Positions 1 through 6,956 of a stretch of DNA of 21,144 nt are shown here, in pieces. This stretch comes from JBDTVS01 sp040007095 (GTDB taxonomy: Bacteria; Acidobacteriota; Vicinamibacteria; Vicinamibacterales; CAVVIG01). Each line of letters begins with the position of its first letter. The stretch's first letter is position 1. A program made the translations under genes and the position numbers. The notes below the pieces were generated by a model. The model ran no database searches and was not told where the DNA came from. It worked only from the letters and a program-made list of their open reading frames with translations. The stretch lies in assembly GCA_040007095.1 (NCBI GenBank), contig JBDTVS010000166.1, positions 1-21,144 of the forward strand, written 5' to 3'.

Positions 1-1123
1 GCGGCCGTTGAACTGCCAGACGGGCAAGATACCGAACGGGCTGTGCTGCTGGCTGCCGATGTACCACGACATGGGCCTGGTCGGCATGGCCATCGGCGCC
101 GTCTACGGCTCGCTGCCGGCCGTGCTCTTGACGCCGCAAACCTTCGTGAAACGCCCCGTCGACTGGTTGCGGGCGATTTCACGGCATCGAGGCACGGTCA
201 GCTTCGCGCCAAACTTCGCCTACGATCTGGCCGTCCGGCGAGTCAAGGACGCGGACGTCGCGGGACTGGACCTGTCGTCCTGGCGCGTCGCGGGATGCGG
301 CGCGGAACCGATTCACGCGCCGACGCTGGCCGCGTTTGCGGAGAAGTTCCGGCCCGCGGGGTTTCGCGCCACCAGTTTTCTTCCCTGCTATGGCCTCGCC
401 GAGCACGTGCTCGCCGCCACGGTGTCGCCGCGAGCGCGGGACCTTCGCGTCGAGCACCTCTCCACCGACTCGGTCACGGTGCGCCGGGTGGCGACTCACG
501 CGCCGCCCGGCCAGGGCGAGCGCCTGACCCTCGTCAGCTGCGGCATGGCCTTCCCGGGCCACCAGATCCGGATTACCGATGAGGCCGGGCGGGCACTGCC
601 CGAGCGGAGTATCGGCGAGATCAGCCTGTCGGGCCCCTCGGTGACCCCGGGGTATTACAAAGACGAGGCGCTGACCGCCAACAGCATTCGCGACGGGTGG
701 CTGCACACAGGCGACCTCGGCTACCTGTCGGATGGCGAGTTGTTTGTGTGCGGGCGCGTGAAGGACGTCATAATTGTAAACGGTCGAAAGCACCACGCTC
801 AGGATCTGGAATGGAGCATCGACGACCTGGCCGGTATCAGGCGCGGCCGGGTTGTCGCCTTCGGGACGGCGGAGCGTGGACGGCCGGAACGCGCGGTCAT
901 CGTGGTCGAGCCGAGCGGGACGGTGCCCGCCGATGTGCTCACCGACGCGATTCGGCGGCGGATTGTCGATTTGTGCGGGCTGCTCATCCACGACGTCGTG
1001 CTTGTGCGTCATGGGATGGTCGCACGCACCACCAGCGGTAAAGTGCGGCGTGCCGCAACGAAACAGCGGTACGAACGAGGCGACCTCGAAGCGGCAGGGG
1101 GTCAGACGGGACTGCACGCGTGA
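1..1123 (+). CDS. Fatty acyl-AMP ligase / acyl-ACP synthetase (5' partial)
   Basis: This adenylate-forming enzyme activates a fatty acid as acyl-AMP and would hand it to an acyl carrier protein. The frame is open through the left edge (first full codon at base 2), so roughly the first 200 residues, including the P-loop, are missing. Visible family motifs are WLPMYHDMGLVG near the edge, GCGAEPI, CYGLAEHVLAATV, the hinge region HTGDLGYLSDGELFVCGRVKD, and a C-terminal TTSGKVRR with the expected lysine. The YHDMGL motif and the VIIVNGRKHHAQDLE stretch point to the fatty acyl-AMP ligase (FAAL) subfamily rather than acyl-CoA synthetases. The stop overlaps the GTG start of the SPT gene by 4 bp, so the two are almost certainly co-translated. 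Caulobacter ceramide synthesis also needs an acyl-ACP synthetase, which fits a role in feeding acyl-ACP to SPT or the ceramide synthase. The family call is firm; the pathway role is inferred from context. Confidence 0.9.
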   Translation, partial: RPLNCQTGKIPNGLCCWLPMYHDMGLVGMAIGAVYGSLPAVLLTPQTFVKRPVDWLRAISRHRGTVSFAPNFAYDLAVRRVKDADVAGLDLSSWRVAGCGAEPIHAPTLAAFAEKFRPAGFRATSFLPCYGLAEHVLAATVSPRARDLRVEHLSTDSVTVRRVATHAPPGQGERLTLVSCGMAFPGHQIRITDEAGRALPERSIGEISLSGPSVTPGYYKDEALTANSIRDGWLHTGDLGYLSDGELFVCGRVKDVIIVNGRKHHAQDLEWSIDDLAGIRRGRVVAFGTAERGRPERAVIVVEPSGTVPADVLTDAIRRRIVDLCGLLIHDVVLVRHGMVARTTSGKVRRAATKQRYERGDLEAAGGQTGLHA

Positions 1124-2328
1124 CGGAACACCGCAAGGACCTGCTCGACAAGTTGAAGGCCGTCGAGAAACGACGGGCCATGTTTGCGTCGGGTCGCGCC
1201 CGTCCGGGCGAGACCGTGATCGATCGTGTGCTCGGCCCGTGCGAAGTCGTGATCAACGGCAAGCGCACGCTGATGTTCGGCTCGAACAACTATCTGGGCC
1301 TGACGCTCGAGCCGACCGTGGTCGCGGCGGCGCGCGATGCCCTGGCGGAGTACGGGACCGGCACGACCGGCTCGCGCACCGCTAACGGCACCTTGTCGCT
1401 GCACGAGGATCTCGAGCGGGAGCTCGCCGACTGGTTCCACAAGCGGCACGCCCTGATCTTCAGCACCGGCTACCAGGCGAATCTGTCGCTCATCGGCGGT
1501 CTGTGCGGCGTGGACGACACCATTCTGATCGACAGCGACAGCCACGCCAGCATCTACGACGCCACGCGTCACACCGCGTCCCAGGTGGTCGCCTTCCGGC
1601 ACAACTCGCCGGAGAGCTTGCGCAAGAAGCTCGAGCGACTTCCGGCCGGCCAGCGCAACCGCCTGGTCGTGGTCGAAGGGCTCTATTCGATTCGCGGCGA
1701 CGTAGCGCCTCTCAAGGAGATCGTCGATGTGTGCCGCGGCCACGGCGCCTACCTCATGGTCGACGAAGCGCATTCGCTCGGCACCTATGGCGCCACCGGC
1801 CTGGGTTGCTCCGAGGCGCAGGACGTGCTCAGCCAGGTCGACTTCATTGTCGGCACGTTCTCCAAGTCGCTGGCAGGCGTCGGCGGTGTCTGTGTGTCGG
1901 ATCACGCCGAGTTGCGGGCGCTGCATTTTCTCGCGCGCGCGTACGTCTTCACGGCCTCAGGTTCACCGGCGAATCTCGCCAGCGTGCGGGCCGCCGTCCG
2001 CGTCGTCCGCGAGCATCCGGAGCTTCGCGATCAGCTGTGGTCGAATGTCCGGCGGTTCCGCGACGGTCTCTTGAAGCGCGGCTACCGCATTGGCCCGACC
2101 GAGTCGCCGATTGTGCCGATCTTCACCGGCGAGGAACAGCGCACGATTGCGCTCTGGCAGGAATTGCTCGCCGAAGGGTTGTACGTGAATCTGATCGTGC
2201 CGCCGGGCTGCCCGCGCGACGAATGCGTGCTGCGGGCCAGCTGCTCGGCCGCGCACACGGTCGAGCACATCACTCAGGCGCTGGAAATTTTCGAGCGCGT
2301 CGGCGTGGGCGCCAGCCTTACGGTCTAA
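1120..2328 (+). CDS. spt: Serine palmitoyltransferase-type alpha-oxoamine synthase
   Basis: This PLP enzyme (402 aa) is predicted to condense serine with a long-chain acyl thioester to 3-ketosphinganine, the first committed step of sphingolipid synthesis. It has the full alpha-oxoamine synthase fold: SNNYLGL near residue 55, TGTTGSRTANGT, the cofactor-stacking His142 in DSDSHASIYD, Asp215 and His218 in MVDEAHSLGTYG, and the Schiff-base Lys249 in GTFSKSLAGVGG. The TFSKS context of the lysine is typical of SPT; glycine- and alanine-using paralogues (KBL, BioF) usually have a different sequence there. The length equals soluble bacterial SPT (about 400-420 aa), with no membrane anchor. The start is GTG, overlapping the upstream ligase stop as GTGA. 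Its 3' end overlaps the convergent reductase gene by 11 bp. BioF is the main alternative, but the neighbouring reductase, GNAT acyltransferase and DES-like desaturase favour SPT. Confidence 0.88.
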   Translation: MTEHRKDLLDKLKAVEKRRAMFASGRARPGETVIDRVLGPCEVVINGKRTLMFGSNNYLGLTLEPTVVAAARDALAEYGTGTTGSRTANGTLSLHEDLERELADWFHKRHALIFSTGYQANLSLIGGLCGVDDTILIDSDSHASIYDATRHTASQVVAFRHNSPESLRKKLERLPAGQRNRLVVVEGLYSIRGDVAPLKEIVDVCRGHGAYLMVDEAHSLGTYGATGLGCSEAQDVLSQVDFIVGTFSKSLAGVGGVCVSDHAELRALHFLARAYVFTASGSPANLASVRAAVRVVREHPELRDQLWSNVRRFRDGLLKRGYRIGPTESPIVPIFTGEEQRTIALWQELLAEGLYVNLIVPPGCPRDECVLRASCSAAHTVEHITQALEIFERVGVGASLTV

Positions 2329-3352
2329 TCCAGCCCTGCTGGCGATACCAGGCCGCGGTCTGGGCGAAGCCCTCGCGCAGATCGATCGCGGCGACGACGC
2401 CAAGACGCTCGCGCAACCGATCGACCCGACACACAAATCCTTCAGCGGACAATTCGACGTACCTGGCGCGATTGAGCGGCAGCGGCGTGCCGAGGGCGTG
2501 AGCGATCAGCTCGCAGGCGACGGCGGCCAGGTGCGTCAGCGGCTGCGGGATGGGAATCACGACCGCCGTGCGGCCGACCGCCTGACGAATCGTCTCGACG
2601 ACTTCCCGGGCCGTCACCGGGCGCGGATGTGCGACGAACATGACCTCGCCGTCCCGCGGCGTCTCGAGCGCCGCAGTGATCGCCCGAACAACGTCGTGGA
2701 CGTGCACGAACATGTACGCCGCATCGCGGCGGCCGACGAGCGGCAGCACACCAAGCCGGGCGAGCTTGAACATCGGCAACAATGCACGGTCCCCTGGACC
2801 ATGGACCACCCCAGGCCGCAGGATGGTCCAGCGCAGCTCCGATGTCGCGGCCACGAGCCGCTCACCATCGAGCTTGCTGCGCCCGTACGGCGTCTGCGGA
2901 CCGGGCGTGTCGCTCTCCGAGCGTGGCGCACTGGCGGGGGCCGGCCCGGCGGCGGCCAGGCTCGAGATGTGCACGAGGCGCGCGCCGGCGCGCGCGGCGG
3001 CTGCGGCGACGGCCCGGGTCCCCTCGACGTTCGCGGCGGCGTAGGCCGCCTCGTCGAGCGTGTTGATGACACCGGCGAGATGAACCACGGCGCCCGCGCC
3101 GTCAAATGCGTCGCGCAGGGCGCCAGGCTCGAGCGGCGCCCGTACGACTGCCGCCCCGACGGGCAACTCGTTGGTCGACTCAGGCCGCACGATGGCCCGA
3201 ACCGCGATCCCGCGCGCGATGAGCTCCGCGACGAGATGGCGGCCGATGAAACCGGTCGCGCCCGTCACGGCGACGCTCAGGGCCGGTCCGGAAACAGGTG
3301 CGTCATTCTGGGTGTCGAGGCGCTCGGATGGCAAGGCGCGAGGAGCGAGCAT
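2318..3352 (-). CDS. cerR: NAD(P)-dependent extended SDR, probable ceramide reductase
   Basis: This is an extended short-chain dehydrogenase/epimerase-type protein (344 aa). A Rossmann nucleotide-binding motif TGATGFIG lies at residues 30-37, HLAG at 91-94, a serine pair at 130-131 and the catalytic YGRSK at 156-160. In Caulobacter an NAD-dependent epimerase-like protein beside spt reduces the 3-oxo group to give the 3-hydroxy (dihydro)ceramide. Its position between SPT and the ceramide-synthase-like gene makes that the best reading; a sugar epimerase is the alternative. The nominal ATG (3352) lies inside a 51-bp repeat also found near 11938, has no visible ribosome site, and leaves about 26 residues ahead of the Rossmann strand. 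The true start may be internal (CTG at 3280 or GTG at 3268), or the repeat may have inserted at the 5' end. The 3' end overlaps spt by 11 bp, tail to tail. Confidence 0.8.
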   Translation of the reverse strand: MLAPRALPSERLDTQNDAPVSGPALSVAVTGATGFIGRHLVAELIARGIAVRAIVRPESTNELPVGAAVVRAPLEPGALRDAFDGAGAVVHLAGVINTLDEAAYAAANVEGTRAVAAAAARAGARLVHISSLAAAGPAPASAPRSESDTPGPQTPYGRSKLDGERLVAATSELRWTILRPGVVHGPGDRALLPMFKLARLGVLPLVGRRDAAYMFVHVHDVVRAITAALETPRDGEVMFVAHPRPVTAREVVETIRQAVGRTAVVIPIPQPLTHLAAVACELIAHALGTPLPLNRARYVELSAEGFVCRVDRLRERLGVVAAIDLREGFAQTAAWYRQQGWIRP

Positions 3353-3385
3353 AGCGGGACTATGTAAGCGACGAGCAACGCCGCC
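3331..3385 (+). repeat. Interspersed ~55-bp repeat R1, copy 1
   Basis: Bases 3331-3381 match 11938-11988 in the same orientation with one mismatch in 51 positions, and weaker similarity continues a few bases right and about 25 bases left. The core CATAGCGGGACTATG (3350-3364) is a perfect 5-bp-stem, 5-base-loop hairpin. The left arm of that hairpin is the complement of the nominal ATG of the reductase gene. It resembles short palindromic elements scattered through many GC-rich bacterial genomes. No coding role is likely. Confidence 0.85.
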
Positions 3386-3442
3386 AGCCGGGATGCATCG
3401 GCAGCCCGAAGGGTGCGGTTATTTCCGGACAGGCCCTTGGGC

Positions 3443-4576
3443 TCATGCCAACGCCTTCTGATAGATCCGGTAGGTCTTGTACCGTCGCGCGCCGATCCGT
3501 TCGACTGGTTGATTGATGTCGCGATTGTCTTCGAGCACCCAGGAGAACTCGACGCGGCGATAACGCGGATTGGTCAGGATGTGGCGCCTCATCTCGCAGA
3601 TGAGCAACGGGAAGAGGCCGATCCCTCGGTACTCGGGAAGAATGCCGAGCAGCAGCAGCCGCACCTGATCGATGATCGTCTTGCGGCGAAGCAGCCGGAT
3701 GATGGTCCCCGCGCGGAGGCGGCCATCGGTGCCTTTCAAGACCTGGTTGACGTCCGGTACGGCCACGGCGCACGCGACGACCCGGCCGTCGATCTCTGCA
3801 CAAATCGCACAGCGGGGATCGAAGATCTGCTTGAGCTCGGATCCGATGCGGCGGAATTCCGCCGACGTCGGAGGCACGAAGCCCCAGTTGTCTGCCCATG
3901 CGCCGCAATACAGCACGCGTAAGCGCTCGATCTCCTGTTCGAACTCGCGAACCTCCAACTGCCGCACCGAGATGCGGTATCGGTCCCGCACTCGCACGGC
4001 GAGCTTTTCGATGCCCGGATCGAGCGTCCGATCCAGATCGTACAGCCAGGCAAACAGATCCTTCGCTTTCCGGTAGCCGGCCGCTTCGATGAATTCGGCG
4101 TACTCGGGCGGGTTGTGGGGCATCATCAACATCGGGTCGGCATCGAACCCGTCGACGAGCAGTCCGGCGCTCTCGTTCAGCGAAGGATTGAGGGGTCCGC
4201 GCACGACGGCGCGGCCGCGCTGTCGTGCCCAGCCTTCGACGCGCCCGAGCAATGCCTGCGCAACCGGTGGATCCTCCGCCTCGAAAAATCCGAACGCCGC
4301 GGCATTGTCGCGATGGGCCTCCTGGTGCAGGCGATCGTCGGTCGCGAGAATGCGGCCGACCACGCGGCCATCTCGCCACGCCAGGAATCGCTCGGCGTCG
4401 GCATGCGCGAAGAACGGATTCTTCTTCGCCGAGAGCACTTCCCGCTCCGCGATCCGCAGCGGTGAGATCCAATGCGGATCGAGATGGTTCCGCTGGTAGG
4501 CGTAGTTGACGAACCGGCCGAGATCCCGCCGGCCGCCGACTGGAACGACATCGATCGTGGTTGAGAATCCGGTCAT
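3443..4576 (-). CDS. bcerS: GNAT-fold acyltransferase, probable bacterial ceramide synthase
   Basis: This 377-aa cytosolic protein belongs to a family of long GNAT-like acyltransferases. Landmarks are FVNYAYQRN near residue 22, ILATDD at 76-81, GFFEAED at 96-102, the family hallmark RGPLNPSLNESAGLL at 126-140, NWGFVPPT mid-protein, and a C-terminal YRGIGLFPLLICEMRR acetyl/acyl-CoA loop followed by VEFSWVLEDN. A protein of this kind is the bacterial ceramide synthase of Caulobacter (bCerS), which N-acylates 3-ketosphinganine and is unrelated to eukaryotic ceramide synthases. Assignment to bCerS rests on recalled family features plus the SPT/reductase context. I chose the ATG at 4576; a TTG at 4630 would add 18 residues that look non-native and leave less room for a promoter. 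It is divergent from the desaturase gene, whose candidate ATG overlaps this one. Confidence 0.72.
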   Translation of the reverse strand: MTGFSTTIDVVPVGGRRDLGRFVNYAYQRNHLDPHWISPLRIAEREVLSAKKNPFFAHADAERFLAWRDGRVVGRILATDDRLHQEAHRDNAAAFGFFEAEDPPVAQALLGRVEGWARQRGRAVVRGPLNPSLNESAGLLVDGFDADPMLMMPHNPPEYAEFIEAAGYRKAKDLFAWLYDLDRTLDPGIEKLAVRVRDRYRISVRQLEVREFEQEIERLRVLYCGAWADNWGFVPPTSAEFRRIGSELKQIFDPRCAICAEIDGRVVACAVAVPDVNQVLKGTDGRLRAGTIIRLLRRKTIIDQVRLLLLGILPEYRGIGLFPLLICEMRRHILTNPRYRRVEFSWVLEDNRDINQPVERIGARRYKTYRIYQKALA

Positions 4577-5651
4577 GCGTGCGGGCGAATCTGATCGGGT
4601 AGATCCACGAGTAACCTTCCTTCTGGGCAAATCGCGCTTGCGCGCCCCTATCAGGCAGACTACCTTATTCTTGTTGTCTTCGCCCGACTACATCTACGTC
4701 ACTTACAGCGAACCTCACGCCGCGCGCGGCCGGCAAATGCTCGCCGCACATCCTGAACTGCGCTCGCTAGCCGGGCCGTTTGCGTTGAGCGCCGCGTGGA
4801 CGCTGGCCCTCGTGCTGGCACAGGGCGGGCTCGCGCTGCTGGTCGGCCCGCGGCGCTGGTTCGTCTGGCTGCCGTGCGCGTACGTGATCGGGGCCACGAT
4901 CGACCACGCGTTGTGGGCGCTGATCCACGACTGCTGCCACAATCTGGTCTTTCGGTCGCGGACCGCGAACCGTCTGGTCGCCCTGCTGGCGAATCTGCCG
5001 CTCGTCGTGCCCGGGGCCATTTCCTTCGCCAAGTACCATCTCCTCCACCATCGCAACATGGGCGACCTCGAGCTCGACGCCGGCATACCCGGCCCAACCG
5101 AGTCGCGCATGATCGGCCGGTCCGGAGTCGCGAAGGCGCTGTGGGTGGCGGGGACCATCGCGGTCCAGGGCATCGTGCGGCCCAGGCGTCTGACTCGCGT
5201 CAGGCTGCTCGACGGCTGGACTGTCGTCAATATCGTCGTCCAGTGCGCCTGCATGGCGCTGTTCGTCTTCTGGGCAGGCAGTGGGCCGTTCAAATATCTT
5301 GTCGCCTCGACCGTGTTCGCGATTGGACTGCACCCGCTCGGCGCACGCTGGATTCAGGAGCACTTTGCCCTGGCGCCGGGGCAGGAGACGTACTCCTACT
5401 ACGGACCTTTGAACAAGCTGTCGTTCAACGTGGGCTACCACAACGAGCATCACGACCTCGTGACGATTCCGTGGTGCCGGCTGCCGCAAGTCCGCCGCAT
5501 CGCCCCCGAATTCTACGAGGGACTGCACGCCTACACGTCGTGGACCGCCCTGCTCGTCCGGTTCGTGCGCGATCCCAACATCACGCTGTTCAACTGCATC
5601 GTCAGACCCACGCGTGAGGGGACAACCAGTGAACGGCTCCGACAACGCTGA
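4575..5651 (+). CDS. Sphingolipid delta-4 (dihydroceramide) desaturase-like membrane enzyme
   Basis: This membrane di-iron desaturase strikingly resembles eukaryotic DES1/DEGS1, which puts the 4,5 trans double bond into dihydroceramide. Numbered from ATG 4575, it shows an N-terminal Lipid_DES-like segment (YSEPHAARGRQMLAAHPELR, 44-63), the three histidine boxes HDCCH (118-122), HLLHH (155-159) and HNEHH (289-293), and two near-identical stretches to animal DEGS1: ETYSYYGPLN and FNVGYHNEHHD. GLHPLG and the HAYTSW region also correspond. Several hydrophobic segments lie between the boxes. The start is uncertain: ATG 4575 gives 358 aa and overlaps the divergent bCerS start, whereas TTG 4671 or 4674 gives about 325 aa, matching the 323 aa of human DEGS1, and leaves about 94 bp for promoters. 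In context it would desaturate the ceramide made by the upstream enzymes. A 4-hydroxylase activity, as in DES2, is also possible. Confidence 0.85.
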   Translation: MRAGESDRVDPRVTFLLGKSRLRAPIRQTTLFLLSSPDYIYVTYSEPHAARGRQMLAAHPELRSLAGPFALSAAWTLALVLAQGGLALLVGPRRWFVWLPCAYVIGATIDHALWALIHDCCHNLVFRSRTANRLVALLANLPLVVPGAISFAKYHLLHHRNMGDLELDAGIPGPTESRMIGRSGVAKALWVAGTIAVQGIVRPRRLTRVRLLDGWTVVNIVVQCACMALFVFWAGSGPFKYLVASTVFAIGLHPLGARWIQEHFALAPGQETYSYYGPLNKLSFNVGYHNEHHDLVTIPWCRLPQVRRIAPEFYEGLHAYTSWTALLVRFVRDPNITLFNCIVRPTREGTTSERLRQR

Positions 5652-5670
5652 GACGGCTGGGACTTAGATC

Positions 5671-5699
5671 AGGCGGGATAGAACTGTCCACTGTGGGCG
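5671..5699 (+). repeat. Short interspersed repeat R2, copy 1
   Basis: This sequence, from AGGCGGGATAGAA through CTGTCCACTGTGGGCG, matches 11891-11921 (AGGCGGGAATAAAAG then CTGTCAACTGTGGGCG) with two single-base indels and two substitutions. It sits 20 bp after the desaturase stop. The second copy sits just left of repeat R1 copy 2. The similarity is too long for chance in unrelated spacers. Function is unknown. Confidence 0.6.
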
Positions 5700-5773
5700 G
5701 ATTGCTCAACTGCTCAGCAAGGGCAGGCGAGGGCGTTGACACGCGCGGCGCCAGGGGGACTGTTGCGTGGTCG

Positions 5774-5816
5774 CCCCACCCGACACCCCACCCGACACCC
5801 CACCCGACACCCCACC
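5774..5816. repeat. 12-bp tandem repeat, 3.6 units, G-rich on the minus strand
   Basis: The unit CCCCACCCGACA occurs three times without change (5774-5785, 5786-5797, 5798-5809), followed by a partial CCCCACC. The complementary strand therefore carries seven runs of three or four G separated by loops of 1 or 4 bases, a canonical G-quadruplex pattern. It lies between the two desaturase genes, 25 bp before the chosen start of the second. Read as protein it would give an RHPT repeat, which argues that the second desaturase starts downstream of it. Confidence 0.9.
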
Positions 5817-5840
5817 AGACGCGCGCTGGCGGGACGCGCG

Positions 5841-6953
5841 ATGGGGTGTAGTACGATCGGCCAACCAGTGCCCCACCCCGCCACCGCCGTCGCCGTGCCG
5901 CGCAAGCACCGCGGTCTCGATGAGGCCATCCACGCAATTCCGGTCGCGTGGTTTCGGCCGGTTCCGGTCGTGTACTGGTTCGACCTTCTCGGGTCGGCAG
6001 CGTTAGCCTGGATCGCGCTCGTTCTAGCCGTCGTGACCGACGGGTGGCAGCGGGCTGGCCTGCTGGTCGTGGCGATCGCGGCGCTGTATCGCGCGGTGCT
6101 CTTCATCCATGAAATCACCCATCGCGCGGGGCGGGAACTCCCTGCCTTCAGGCTCGCATGGAACGCGCTGGTCGGCGTGCCGCTGCTCGTCCCCTCGTTC
6201 CTGTACGAAGGCGTCCATACGGACCACCACCGCCAAAGCTGCTATGGCACCCCGGCCGATCCCGAGTACGTGCCCTTTGGCAAGCGGTCGCCGCTGCTGA
6301 TGCTTGCGGCGTTGGCGGGATCGCTGCTGGCGCCTGTCGCGCTGGCGGTTCGATTTGGGATTCTCGCGCCAATCTCGTGGGCGATCCCCGCCGTCCGCCG
6401 ACTGGTGGTCGGCCGCTGCTCGGCGCTGGTCATCAATCATCAGTACGTGCGGCGTACGCGTCTCGAAACGGCCGGGCGCGTGCAGGAAGCCGCCGCGTGC
6501 CTGATGTTCTGGATGTCGGCGGGCCTGTGGTGGAGCGGGCGACTTCCGACGGCCGCGTTGTGGTGCTGGGGAATCGCGAGCGCCGCCGTGTCGGGCGTCA
6601 ATGCCATACGGACGCTCGCCGCGCACCGCTACGACCGGGACTCGGGCGAAGTGTCGATGACCGATCAGTTGCTCGATTCGTGCACGATTGCCGCGGAGGG
6701 ACATCTGTCGGCGCGAGTCGCCAACGCCTGCCGGGTCCTGATTGCGCCGGTCGGCTTGCGCTATCACGCCCTGCACCACTGGATTCCCTCGCTGCCGTAC
6801 CACAATCTGGGGCGCGCGCACCGGGTCCTCGTCTCCACATTGCGATCCGATGCCCCGTATCATGCGACGGTCGAGCGTGGATTCGTCCCGCCGCTGCGCG
6901 ATCTCCTGCGCCGGTCTCGTACGGCCGCGCGCCAGGGGTCCGCGCGACAGTAA
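5841..6953 (+). CDS. Membrane fatty acid desaturase family protein
   Basis: This is a second membrane desaturase (370 aa) of the broad PF00487 type, clearly distinct from the DES-like neighbour. Histidine boxes are HEITH (90-94), HTDHH (126-130) and HALHH (309-313), with hydrophobic segments at about 48-66, 72-88, 150-190 and 225-260. The substrate cannot be told from sequence; acting on the sphingoid base, the N-acyl chain or a free fatty acid are all open, and some members of the superfamily are hydroxylases. I chose ATG 5841 because the frame upstream runs through the 12-bp tandem repeat; GTG 5868 or 5895 are also possible. Its stop is 3 bp before the ATG of the GT4 glycosyltransferase, so the two are very probably one transcript, tying lipid modification to glycosylation. 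Confidence 0.82.
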   Translation: MGCSTIGQPVPHPATAVAVPRKHRGLDEAIHAIPVAWFRPVPVVYWFDLLGSAALAWIALVLAVVTDGWQRAGLLVVAIAALYRAVLFIHEITHRAGRELPAFRLAWNALVGVPLLVPSFLYEGVHTDHHRQSCYGTPADPEYVPFGKRSPLLMLAALAGSLLAPVALAVRFGILAPISWAIPAVRRLVVGRCSALVINHQYVRRTRLETAGRVQEAAACLMFWMSAGLWWSGRLPTAALWCWGIASAAVSGVNAIRTLAAHRYDRDSGEVSMTDQLLDSCTIAAEGHLSARVANACRVLIAPVGLRYHALHHWIPSLPYHNLGRAHRVLVSTLRSDAPYHATVERGFVPPLRDLLRRSRTAARQGSARQ

Positions 6954-6956
6954 AGG

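Noticed and set aside
2498..3461. Long plus-strand frames opposite the reductase and ceramide synthase genes
   Set aside because: They are arginine-rich antisense shadows typical of GC-rich DNA, while the minus strand carries clear Rossmann and GNAT motifs.
4638..4666. TTGCGC-17 bp-TACCTT as a promoter for the DES-like gene
   Set aside because: Spacing is ideal but each hexamer matches only three of six consensus bases; too weak to annotate.
5736..5764. Perfect TTGACA as a -35 box for the second desaturase
   Set aside because: Nothing like a -10 hexamer lies 16-18 bases downstream, so it is probably chance.
5774..5816. Short CRISPR-like array
   Set aside because: The 12-bp units abut with no spacers; it is a plain tandem repeat.
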